This document shows positions 11,529 through 21,962 of a stretch of DNA of 64,000 bases, in pieces. This DNA is from Gonatopus flavifemur (taxonomy: Eukaryota > Arthropoda > Insecta > Hymenoptera > Dryinidae): the NCBI GenBank assembly GCA_018340375.1, contig JAFFJZ010000010.1:8184001-8248000 (forward strand), read 5' to 3'. Position numbers and translations under genes: made by a program. Within the stretch, counting starts at the first letter, position 1; each line of letters opens with the position of its first letter. Below the pieces are notes generated by a model, which made no database searches, was not told where the DNA came from, and saw nothing but the letters and a program-made list of their open reading frames with translations.

Positions 11529-12611
11529 CGTTTGGACAGGGTTGGAAAAAACCCGGGTTTTTTCTTCAAAACCCGCCCCACTGGGTACAATCAGGTTTTT
11601 TCGGGTTTTTTCGGGTTTTTTCGGGCTTTTCCGGGTTTTTTCGGGTTTTATCAAATTGGCATCAGTGATGCCAGTATTTCCTAGAGAAATCTTCAGATTT
11701 TCTGTCATTGGTCATTTCTTCCCAAATTGAAAATATGATTGGCCAGTTGTACAAGAAATGACCAATCATTAGATGCTGAAGATTTTTCTAGGGAATACTG
11801 GCAATGCTGATTGGCATTGGTTTCCTCTGATGATTCTTAGTATGACCTACTAATCTTCATTTTTATCGTACTATGTTATCATTTTCCGTATATGATGATA
11901 TAGAATAATACATTTACATATGTATATTCCATGGTAAGGGATCTTTTGGCCGAATGAACATGATTCGACCACCGCTAGTCATTCCTAGTGTTATCTGAAA
12001 GCGACTCGTGATTGTCAAATCATGTCTATACTGCAAAAAAACACACTACCATATTCCATTCTACTTTATATTGTCACCAGGAAATACCGAATAAACTAAA
12101 AAGTTACTTTTCATCTAATCTGTCATGTGAGCACCAATCTGGGATAAATTTTTGTTCGACTTTGGCCTGAGCTTTCAAGGTTGGGCCTCGATCAGATTGA
12201 AATTGGACCAAGATTTGTGTTTACATGAGCTGAAATCAAGTTTGAAACTAGTGAAATTTCCAAGTGCAATTTACTCCAACCGTTAACGCACTTTACTGCA
12301 ATTCGATCAGCATCGCCACAATTCAAATTGGACGTTACAAATCCTTGTATTTTGTGTCCATTCTACTTTTGATGCAAGACCACACTGCACATCAAAACAA
12401 TCTACCAAGTGGTTTTGCATGTTTCTTGCCAAATTGTTAAGGTGTCCACCTAGCAGTGCTGGGATTGAAAGAATTTTTTCCTCATTCGGGCATATTTAGA
12501 ATAGTCTGAGGAATAGACTAGTTCCAGAAAGGGGCACTAAATTAGTTAAACTATATAAATTTTATCAAAATGAACAACACGATGATTAACTACAACTAAG
12601 ACTTTATAAAA

Positions 12612-12834
12612 TAGGGTGCACTACCCAGTAGATCAACGATTTATAAAAGAAGTAATTATTAAAAATTTCTGCTACATTAAAGTAATTTGATTGTTTTCAT
12701 AAGAAATTGTTACTATTTTGAAAAAAACCGAATTATTTTAACGTAGTAGAAATTTTTGATAGTTACTTCTTTTATGAATCTTTATTCCATTAGGCCATCG
12801 TTCATTTACTCGGTAGTTCACCCTCATTTTGATT
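12612..12834. mobile_element. TA MITE, AGGGTGCACTACCCAGTAGAT family
   Basis: Ends aGGGTGCACTACCCAGTAGATC and the complementary cggtagttcaCCCT, with inner arms ataaaagaagtaa / ttacttcttttat. It is the same family as the outer element at 28880-29344. Confidence 0.75.
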
Positions 12835-12879
12835 ATGATATTTTTTTTGAATAAAAAAAATACAAAAACCCCATATAAG

Positions 12880-13125
12880 TACACTGAGGGAAAAAAGTCA
12901 TTGAGGCAAGAAAATATTTCATCCAATGGTAACTATAAAATATTTCTTTGAACCAATTGAATATTATTCGAATGAATGAAATGGATTTTGACCGCATGAA
13001 GTATTTCATCAACTGAAAAACCATTTCATCCATTGGAGTAAAATTTCATTGATCTCAAGAAATATTTTATAGATACCATTGGATGTAATATTTTTTTGTC
13101 CCAATGAATTTCTTCCCTCAGTGTA
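12880..13125. mobile_element. TA MITE, CACTGAGGGAA termini
   Basis: TACACTGAGGGAA at the left and TTCCCTCAGTGTA at the right. The interior is a palindrome of aatatttcat / atgaaat motifs. Confidence 0.8.
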
Positions 13126-13666
13126 TGAAAAATAAACAGAGTTATCAAACTCATCCATTATGTAGATATTAAGAATGAATATGTACCATTGTATTTGTAC
13201 CGAAATATGAACATTCATATTCAAATTATGATTTTATGCTATTTTATTGAATCATATTAAATGCTGTCTCGTCATAATCAAAATCTACATTGTACAAATT
13301 GTTTTCCATTGAATTCATTTTCAATTATTAATGTTTATCTCCCATATTTTTCTATACTTGAAGGAAGTTATCACATTCTATTGACTAATAAGTGGAGGTG
13401 TGGTTTTTAGAGGAAACGTGTTTTTTGAAATTTTTCAACATTCCTCAAGCGTTTATAATCTGGCTAGGCAATGCTTTGGAAGGTTTCGAGAATACAAAAC
13501 GACGATCCAAAACAATGGCTAGTCGTACCACATATGCATGAAAAGTTCTGGGCAATTTTCACGGATTCGTTTTCATAAAAAAAATCACACTTCAATGAAC
13601 AAGTCTTTCAACGGTATTCGAGCAACATTTGAACAAATCTCAATTAAATAACTTCCCGTATTTAGA

Positions 13667-14159
13667 TCAGTGGAATTCCACTGGATCGCGATTATTAGTA
13701 TTTCACTCCAATGCACTGCATTGGTGAGTATCCACTCACCGAAAAAAATTATTAGTTACCCTTACTCCAAATTAGTTCCAGCAACTAGATACAGTTGTTG
13801 ACATTTGGATAACTAAAACGGGCGTTGGCTCAACTGAATTCAAATTTAATTTCTCTGACTTTAGTTGCTGTTACTAATCTGAAGTTGCCTTAACTACAGC
13901 TTTTATGACCGGCTTCTATTCTTTTATTACTCGGAACTCATTTTCACAACTAACTTCAGTTCATTCGATCAAATAAATTATTTTTTTCGGTGTTGAGTTT
14001 CCCAATGAAATATGACTCATTTCGATCAATCATCATTTCGAGCTTTAGGTAAGCTTTCACTCACTGAATAGTGAGTATTAATTCATAACGTAGTAAAATT
14101 CATCCAATTCTATCCAGTGGGATACTTATAACTGTAGAATCAATGAAATTCTACTGATG
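13667..14159. mobile_element. Nested pair of MITEs within the hAT element
   Basis: The outer ends are aTCAGTGGAATTCCACTGG and the complementary attctactgat. The inner element at about 13735-13994 has CACCGAAAAAAATTATT / AATTATTTTTTTCGGTG termini and contains reiterated agttactaat-like motifs. Confidence 0.6.
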
Positions 14160-14333
14160 CAAATTTAGAAAGAAGAACAACATGGAAAAATACATTGTAT
14201 TAAATAACCATTCAATTGAGCACCATGTGGGTTTCTGACTGGGTTTTTGAGGGTTTTTTCAATCCGTACCCACCCGAAAAAACCCACTGGGTCCAATTGG
14301 GTTGGACCCACAGATGCCAACCCTGCGTTTGGA

Positions 14334-15443
14334 TGTTAAAATTTGACACATTGAGTTTTTAGCCTTCAGCAATGCGCAATCTCAGGTCTGTAATTTATTA
14401 TTGTTCTCCCCAAATTTGAATAAATCATGTACCTTCTGGAAAATTCCTTCCCTTGACGAGTAGAGAGTGATTAATAGTGTCGAAAGCTCTGAACAAATCA
14501 AACTCCAACAATCACACATTTATCAGTCGCCTCACGAATATCATCAGTGAATTTCAAGAAAGCAATTTCAGTGAAGCGATGAAAACCACACTCATGTGAG
14601 TCAATCAAATAAGTTCGTGGTGAAGAAATCATATAAGAAGTGATGGACAATCATTACAAGAATTTAGATGATTCACTGAGAATTAGAAATAGAGATGGAA
14701 TGAAAATCGGGTGGGGATTCTGGGAAGCGTAGTGTAGAAATTGATGACATGAAAGAGCGTTTTCAACAATTGAAAAAAAAAAGCGATAACATCAGAGAAT
14801 AAATGGATAAAATAAGTGGAAATTGAAAAATGGACGAAGCGATCAGGTTTAAAAATAAACCAGATGGACCATGAAGGGCGGAAAGGAAATAATTAGCTAT
14901 TATTTGGATAGCTGAAAATTAGCTAGGGGAGTTATTTTTTAGCTGTCACAGCTACTCACTCAGTGGTACTAGCAAGAAATGTAGCTGCCCTAGCAAAAAT
15001 TTCGCAGCTAAATTATTTAGCTATCCAAATATCGACCGCAAAATATTAATTGGTGGCAGAATTATAAAAAGTATTCGAACAGTACCAGTTTGTAGCGATG
15101 GTCCTAAGTTTTCTCGGATACTAAGCGACGCCAATACCATACAAAACGAGACAACACAAGACTAGTGGTTTTGTGAAGCGGTTTCTCTACAATCAATATA
15201 CTTCGACCGTAAATGTGTTTTAAACAATTGAAATTTGTATAACAAAAAAGTGACTACGAATTTTGCAAAAATAGTTGGATATTCGGATTCTGAGATAGAG
15301 AAATCTGACATACATTTTTTGCATACCCACTTTTATATGCTGCGAATGGACTAGCATGCCCCGTGATAGACCCACACTTCCACCGATACGATCGATTATA
15401 TCACATCGAAGAGCTACGTATCCATCCAAAGCGCGGAATGAGA
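14334..15443. other. Spacer with a tagct-rich foldback
   Basis: About 14895-15035 is an imperfect inverted repeat of agctatnatttggatagct / agctatccaaatat with reiterated tagct. The rest is unremarkable and non-coding. Confidence 0.45.
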
Positions 15444-15632
15444 TGAAGCTGAAACTGGCAGCCGTGAAACTAGCAACCGATTGTTATAAGTTTTTACACA
15501 AATCCTTTATTAAGGATTTAAGCATCTGAAACGTTTACTGGAGTGCTACTCAACCGGTTTCTGATATTAACAAATCTTCAACAAAGTTTAATCAAGAGTT
15601 ACAACAATCGGCTGCTAGTTTCAGCTTCATCC
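15444..15632. mobile_element. MITE, ATGAAGCTGAAACT family, copy 1
   Basis: Left end GATGAAGCTGAAACTGGCAG and right end CTGCTAGTTTCAGCTTCATC. Related copies lie at 23680-24200 (interrupted), 28574-29413 (interrupted) and 35152-35323. Confidence 0.75.
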
Positions 15633-15950
15633 AGAAAGAATTTGAAAATTCATCAAAATGAGCCATGACAGATTGCGTAATTAGAGTGGAAACTGTCGGC
15701 CGATAGCAACCGATTCTTCTAACTTTTGATTCAACGTTGCTTATGCACTTCATCACTTCATATAAACAATTTTTATTTATCGCTGATATGTTAGGAAAGT
15801 ACGTAGCGAAGTGTCGCCCATTTTTTTGAAGTTCCATGGGCCTTAATCATTTTTATTATCTTTCTCGTTGATCCTGTTTTTCCATGTACTATTAATTATC
15901 TCACTCCACCTTTCCTTCCCTTTCCAGTAGAAATACCAACCGATAGCACA

Positions 15951-17692
15951 ATGATTCTCAATTCTCCAGTAGGGAGACATATTGTACAGGAAAATAACTT
16001 TAATGACATTGGATGCGTCAGGAAAGCTGAGATACATGATGATTTGAAAATACGAATTTTAACTTCAATCCTGGTACCCAAATCACCATTCTCGTTCCCA
16101 ACTACAGATTGCAAAAATTACAAGCGCAGATTCCAAGAAAAGTGGATTCAATATCCTGTATGTGAATGTTCCTTTCCTTGCTTATTCTAAAAAAGAAGAT
16201 GGTGTATATTGCAAAATTTGTGTTCTATTTTTTTGTGGAGGAACAGGTAAAGGAGCACACGAAAATCCGGGACAATTAGTAACTAGTACATTCCGGGATT
16301 GGCAAAAAGCCAGAGAGATATTAAAAAAACATATGCAACGTCAATATCATAAAAATTGTGTACTTGATGCGGACAAATTTCTAGAAATATATTCTGGAAA
16401 ACGTCAAGATATTATGTGTCAGCTAAATTCTCAACTAGCAACAGAAAAGAGAGAAAATAGAGCGGCATTGGAACCAATCATTGAAACAATTCTCTTCTGT
16501 GCAGAACAGGAACCATCCCTCAGAGGAGATGATGATAGTGGACCCCTCTCTCTCTCCCTCTCTCTCTCTCTCAACTTATTAAAACAGATGGCGAATTTCG
16601 TGCTCTTTTAAGATTCCGGGCAAATGCTGGAGATGAGAATTTGAAGAGCCACATGATTAACAGTCAAAAGAATGCTACATATTGCAGCCCACTTATTCAA
16701 AATGAAATAATAGACATATGTTTGAGAATTGTAACTGAGGAAATTGTCAGGCGGATCAACAAAGCAAATTGTTTCAATTTACTTGCTGATGAAAAAATGG
16801 ATGTTTCTGCTACTGAACAATTATCAATCTGTATAAGATATATTCATAATGAGCCAACTCCATCAGTTCGTGAAGACTTTGTAGGATTCATCTCGATTGA
16901 TAATCAAAATTTAGAAAAATTTAACAAAAGTTATTTTAGAACGTTGCTAGGAATTTGGTTTGGATCTATCAAAATGTGTAGATCAAGGCTACGATGGAGC
17001 ATCGAACATGTCCGGTCATTTCAGTGGAGTACAGAAAAGAATAAAAGAAATTTACTCGAAAGCACGTTTCGTTCACTGTGCAAGTCATCGTCTCAATCTT
17101 GTTGTTACTTATCCTATGCAGATTACAATGATCAATAATTGTTCGGGATTGGTGAATGAAATATGCTCATCAAATCCTTGAAAATGTTATCGAAGTACAT
17201 GCTCCAGATAGTGAAAAAACGAAATTACTTCGATTTATTGAGAGACATGAGAGTATTTTGACATTTGTGGAATTCTTTAAGAGCGTTCGTATTAGTCTTG
17301 AGGAAATTTCTGAAAAGAAGTGGAAAATATCTGCCACGTCATGATCATTATTAGCAGCAGTCCAAAAAAGTGAATTCATTGTGAGTTTACTAGTTTGTGA
17401 TAAGCTTTTCAGTTTGACTCTTCCACTTTCCATATTCCTTCAAAGTAAATCTCTTGATTTGTCCTCAGCTATGACCTATGTCAAAAATATTTTAAATGTT
17501 TTGGTGTTTCTGAGAAATGAAGCAGAAACGAGTTTTCGAGAGATTTTCAAAACAGCTTCTGATCTTGCTAAGGACGTTTTTGATGTGGAGTTGAAAAAAC
17601 CTAGAATAACTGCGAGGCAAAATGATCGGGATAATATTGACATTGAAGCTGTGGAAAACTATTATAATATTAGCTTTCCGAAGTCACTTTTT
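15951..17692 (+). pseudogene. ZMYM1/hAT-like transposase-derived gene, broken
   Basis: Frame segments read in order as one ZMYM1-like protein of the kind with a TTF-type zinc finger, DUF4371 and a hAT dimerisation domain. Seen: KEDGVYCKICVLFF near 16193-16230 (zinc-finger cysteines), LADEKMDVSATEQLSI near 16780, VDQGYDGASNMSG at about 16979-17017, HCASHRLNLV at about 17075-17105, and a C-terminal helical part to ENYYNISFP at 17682. It is broken by a frameshift near 16150, a CT-repeat insertion at 16544-16574, shifts near 16940 and 17160, and a TGA near 17341. The C-terminal dimerisation end is missing, replaced by unrelated repeat sequence after about 17700. It is a dead transposase copy in the 5'-UTR intron of cdi, with no sign of domestication. 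Confidence 0.8.
16544..16574. repeat. (CT)n microsatellite in the ZMYM1-like pseudogene
   Basis: A run of CT with one CC interruption inside the former reading frame. It translates as Ser-Leu repeats and contributes to the disruption. Confidence 0.9.
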
Positions 17693-17930
17693 TTTGGACC
17701 AAAATCCCAAGGTTTTCAATCATATAAAAGTACCCATCGTCCCTCTCCCTTTTGGAGACAAAATCGGTTATGACCCATACAAATCTTTTGAGCCCCATAA
17801 GACCCGTTTTTCGAGGCCCATCATAAAAATAATTTGTGGTACAATCAAGTGGACGTCATCCCCTTTTCAGTGGGATATTAATTTCTGAAATCCGCCCCAT
17901 CGGGGGGCCAACTAAAAACAATCCCCCACT

Positions 17931-19028
17931 GTAAAAAAAAACTGGAAATTTACTGTGCAACTGGACTGGAAATTTCCAGTGCTAGTACTGGAATATGGAT
18001 ATTCCAGTACATGTACAGAGATTTTGTTGTTACGTTACTGAAAATTTACCAAGCATAACTGAAAATTCAGTCATTGTACTGGAATTTTCAAGTTTGAGAT
18101 GATGTACTAAAATTTTGCCATGATTTCGCGAAAATTTTACCGGCTCGTACTACAATTTTATAGTTCTTGTGCACCAAAAAAAAATATTCCCTCAAAAAGG
18201 ACTTGAGAAAAAATTTGGAATTTAGAAAAAAAAACCTAATCGTTGGTATACTGGAATTATACAGGTTTTTAACTGCAATCCTCAGGTTTTGTGATGGAAT
18301 TTTCCAGTTACTATGCAATTGAATTATACAGGTTTTGAACTGCAATTTTCAGGTCGTGTGATGGAATTTTCCAGTTGCTATGCAACGGAATTTAATCACT
18401 GTTGCACTGAAATTTTCCACTTCTATTGGACTTCGTCATTTCTGGCAGGAAAAATTTCAAGTCTTTATATTAAAAATTTCCTGATTGAGATTTTGAATAA
18501 TAATTGTAATTGTAGCCAATGAAATTGATATATGAGATTTTTCCAAGACTTATCCTCTTGTGTTCTAGATATGAAGCATATGTAGTAACCCAAGCTGGCC
18601 TTCCAACATGTCGCGCTATAGCTCATCGGTTAGGTCTTAGGTTTCAGTTGGTAGGCAGGTAGAAAAGTGTGGGTTCAAATCCTGTTAGGTAGACATGAGC
18701 TTCTGTCCATCCAAATGAACGATCAAAAGTTTCTCAATCATCTTGGAACACAAGGACCCTGCAAAATCACTTTGCGTGAGCAATTTTTTTTCAATTTTCA
18801 CGGATATTTTCAGCATTAATTTTCCAGTACATGTCCTGGAAAAGTCCAGCTCGTGTACTGAAAAATTCCAGTACCGAGGCTCAGAAAATTTCCAGTTTTG
18901 ATGCGGGAATTCCATAACGTTTGCACTGAATTTTTGCAGTACAAATGTGCTGAAATTTTCCGGTACATGTACAGGTTAATGACTTCCAGTACATGTACTG
19001 GAATTTTCCGGTGAAATTTTTTTACAGT
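17931..19028. mobile_element. CACTGTAAA element of 1.1 kb with ctggaattttccag iterations
   Basis: Ends CACTGTAAAAAAAAACTGG and the complementary CCGGTG..TTTTTTTACAGTG. The interior repeats tactggaattttccagta-like palindromes at roughly 25-base spacing at both ends. A tRNA-like segment sits near the middle. It interrupts an older GC-richer repeat (17750-17930 and 19029-19250). Confidence 0.7.
18611..18694 (+). repeat. tRNA-like (SINE-type) pol III promoter segment
   Basis: A-box-like tagctcatcggttagg (18619-18634) and a perfect B box GGTTCAAATCC (18672-18682) with tRNA-like spacing. The acceptor stem does not pair, so this is a SINE-like or tRNA-derived remnant rather than a tRNA gene. Confidence 0.55.
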
Positions 19029-19302
19029 GCCTAACTGGGCCCCCTCAAGGGTACAAACGAAATCAATGGCGGTACAATCATCTAAGAACGATGCCCTTTC
19101 AAAGAATGGTCGATTATCCAAATCGGACGCATCGGGGGGCGAACTCTCAAAAACCGGTTTCCTGCCCCTAACTTTAAGGTACAAACGAAAAAAGGGGTGC
19201 TACAACCAAGTACAAACGGGGTACAAATGTTTTGCATAGGAAGAAATGTTTTTCCATATTCGGGGGCCAGGTTCACGGAGTTGAAATTGAGAGTATGCAA
19301 AA

Positions 19303-19433
19303 AGTCCGACCGGCAGCGTTGCCAGTCTCCTGCTCTTTTCCGATGGGTCAGCGTATCGCGTACAGTTGTTGAACGGGATAGCCAATGACGGAAGTTGAAA
19401 ACAGCAGGAGCTGGCATTCCTGCCGACCGGTAA
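19303..19433. repeat. Inverted repeat ccgaccggcagc
   Basis: The arms ccgaccggcagcgttgccag..ctcctgct and agcaggagctggcattcctg.. are complementary with mismatches. The sequence is more GC-rich than its surroundings. Confidence 0.6.
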
Positions 19434-20202
19434 TAAGCCCGATTGCAATAGTTTTGGTTGATCGGTAGGGGTATTTAGCGATTTCACTGCTAATCGCCAG
19501 ATTTTACCCGGGTCGGCGGGACTTCAATGAACTTGAAATATTCAATCGATGCTCTTAGATGTCCTCACCGTTTTCAAGACTGCAATGGCAATTTTCATTG
19601 TAAGTGAAGGTGTAAAGTAATCATGAGGATTATCATTCCCTCTTTTGCCTGTTAATAAAAACAAATGGGTTGAAGTTCGATAATCACAAAAGTTTTGGGA
19701 CACATGAGTACTTATGTGAATTTCCCCTTCAAATTAAGGTGATCTCTGCTTTGCTTTAGCAGTATTCATTCCATGTCCAGTACGTGATGCTATTGATGCT
19801 TTGAGCTTGGAGAAAATAACTACGAATTGAAAGAGAAATGTTTTCAAATGTCTATGTTCCCCAAGACCTCTGTTCTTATTTAGATTCATTTGATCTATTT
19901 CCCTCAGTGTTATTCAAAAATTTGTAGGGGTATGCAATAAATCTGGTAACAGGTCTATTCAATTTTTGATCGACTGGGAGTTGACAATCATCAACGTTTT
20001 TTATTATTATCATCAATACTTGCATTACATCAGGAACAACGTAATCAGAAAATTTTTTCTCTGTAAACTCTATTTCGATTGCATCGGATGACCGATTCGA
20101 AAACATTTTTTCCTATCTCCCTCTGTTTTATCGATCAATGATCATCAAATCAGTAAACACGATGAAAAGTTTGATAATTTTCTGGATCATTGTTTGTTTC
20201 AG
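19434..20202. other. End of candidate 5'-UTR intron, no element recognised
   Basis: Unique AT-rich sequence leading to the polypyrimidine tract and AG at 20201-20202. Confidence 0.4.
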
Positions 20203-20642
20203 GGACTGCCAAAACATAGCTTCAACAACTTTGATCGAATGAAGAAAGCAGAAGAAAAAAAAAGAGGATATCCCTAGTTTTGGCTAACGAGCGGGAGCTG
20301 AACCAAAATAGGCGATTTGCGTGCACCAAACCACGTTAGGAATGAAAGCGTGATTCGAATAAATTCCCTGTCATATAGATTGCGGATACTTGTTTCGTGC
20401 ATACAGCATTGCAGATGCTTCAATGCCTCCACGTGCCAACATTTTTCTAGAATTCTGTTTGAAATATCTGAAGGAGTATGCGGTACAACGTGATACCTTT
20501 GAATCATGAAGTTCGAATGGTCTTGAAGAAATCGATTATCCTTGAAAATCTCTCAAAAAGATCGTTGCGTTAACCATAGTTTTTTTTCTGCGGAAATTGA
20601 GAAAATACAATTGAAAAGTTGAAAGTACACCGATGCGAAATA
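20203..20642 (+). other. cdi: 5' UTR part of the start-codon exon of cdi
   Basis: A strong acceptor (tgtttgtttcAG) ends at 20202, so the exon probably runs 20203-21962 with 440 bases of leader. The leader holds several upstream ATGs, including a 12-codon uORF at 20239-20277 that ends in TAG, so reinitiation or leaky scanning would be needed. The boundary is predicted from splice-site quality only. Confidence 0.5.
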
Positions 20643-21324
20643 ATGTTTGGCAAGGTACCACCTCCATCGAATACGCCAGGGCCACCTATGGATGCATCGA
20701 TCACCGGTACTAAATTAGGGAATAAATCAACAACCAGCGCTACATGTTTACCATGTTTCTCAGTAGAAGAAAATCCTTTAGTAATATCGGAAGAAAAACT
20801 TGAGTTATCTTGGAAAACAAGAGACGATAATAACGTTAGCCCAGTGGTTTCCGCTGTTGTACCTTCCAATAATTTACAGTCTAATGTTTCCTCGACGTTG
20901 CAAGACGATGTCGCTAGAACTCGTCAAAAGATCAACCCTTCGGCCAAACACACGGGAAAGAATTCATCGCCAACTTTTTCTAGTTCTTCCAACGTAAAAC
21001 AACGTGGATCCAGTAGTCTAATGGTGCATAAATGTTCTTCTAATCCAAACTGTCCTAGTTTCCATGCTTCAAGTCCACCTTCTTCTTCTTCCTCTTCTTC
21101 TCTTTCCTCCTCTTCCCCCCTTGCTTCCAATTTAAGTTGTTTAAACGCTAATATTAATGTTATCGATTCGAAGGGTGCCAAAAAATCTCTTTCAAGTAGT
21201 CAGCAGTCTAGCCAAAGGGACGCCAAAGAACATTCCCCTATTGTTTATAATAGAAGCAGTAACAAATCATCTTCCACGGTGTCACAAAAGTCTTCCGATG
21301 ACTTATATCCGTTATCGTCTTCGA

Positions 21325-21356
<32 letters not shown>

Positions 21357-21962
21357 GTGCCAATTAGAACTCGAATTGATCAACCTGAGAAGATAATGAC
21401 TCCCTTCGAAAAAGAAACTGACACGAACTTGGTGCATCGGAACAAATGTGAATCACATTCGCATTCTATCAATGATAATAATCAAATATCGCCATCGAGA
21501 TTGAGGATATCTCCGGACGTTTCGAGATACAGTCAAGGAGATTTCAACTCCTCGATGTTATCGTCAAGTAATTGTCTTGACAGGATGCCTTACAATTCTT
21601 TTATCAACAATTTCGATGTGATTCAGTCCAAGGATTGGATTAAGAGTAATAGTGAAGTGTTACAACAAAATTGTATATCTTGTCTACCACAGGATTTACC
21701 GACGGAACTGCAAACCGCGACTAGAAGTTACAAGGATCGAGAAAAGTGCCGGGATCCTTGGAGACCGACGGAAATGATGGATGGAAATATACATGGATTG
21801 AATAATGTGTGTGGTGTTGATTATCAAGATACTATTATTAGTTCGAAAAGAAGGACTGGGGCTTCTTGTCAAGCTTTGAGGCATGCTGTTGCGTCCTTGA
21901 ATCGATTAGATGATTTTTATATGGAAAAAATTGGAGCTGGATTCTTCTCGGAAGTTTTTAAG
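20643..21962 (+). CDS. cdi: cdi coding exon 1: Ser-rich N-terminus and start of kinase domain
   Basis: Encodes residues 1-440. Two long serine runs lie near residues 143-160 (mixed TCT/TCC codons) and 224-238 (a TCG/TCT-rich triplet tract), so this part is likely disordered and length-variable. The last 20 residues (..[18 protein letters not shown]) form the Gly-rich loop and match TESK kinases closely. The exon ends AAG/GTACGG in phase 0. The ATG has A at -3 and an in-frame stop 45 bases upstream, so no longer in-frame start exists in this exon. An upstream coding exon spliced between 20600 and 20643 is not fully excluded. Confidence 0.9.

Larger units (their letters stand above)
11537..14325. 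mobile_element. Non-autonomous hAT-type element, 2.8 kb
   Basis: The terminal repeats CAGGGTTGG (11537) and CCAACCCTG (14325) are flanked by an identical 8-bp duplication CGTTTGGA (11529-11536 and 14326-14333), the hAT signature. Inside the left end the motif ttttttcggg is reiterated five to six times (11595-11648), and the right end has the complementary cccgaaaaaaccc. There is no transposase frame. The interior carries several TA MITEs, so part of the length is secondary insertion. Confidence 0.88.

Noticed and set aside
11595..11648. Interstitial telomere repeat
   Set aside because: The ttttttcggg unit is not an insect telomere repeat such as TTAGG, and it lies just inside a hAT-type terminus.
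18611..18694. A tRNA gene
   Set aside because: The A and B boxes are present but the acceptor and anticodon stems do not pair, so it was called a tRNA-like repeat segment.
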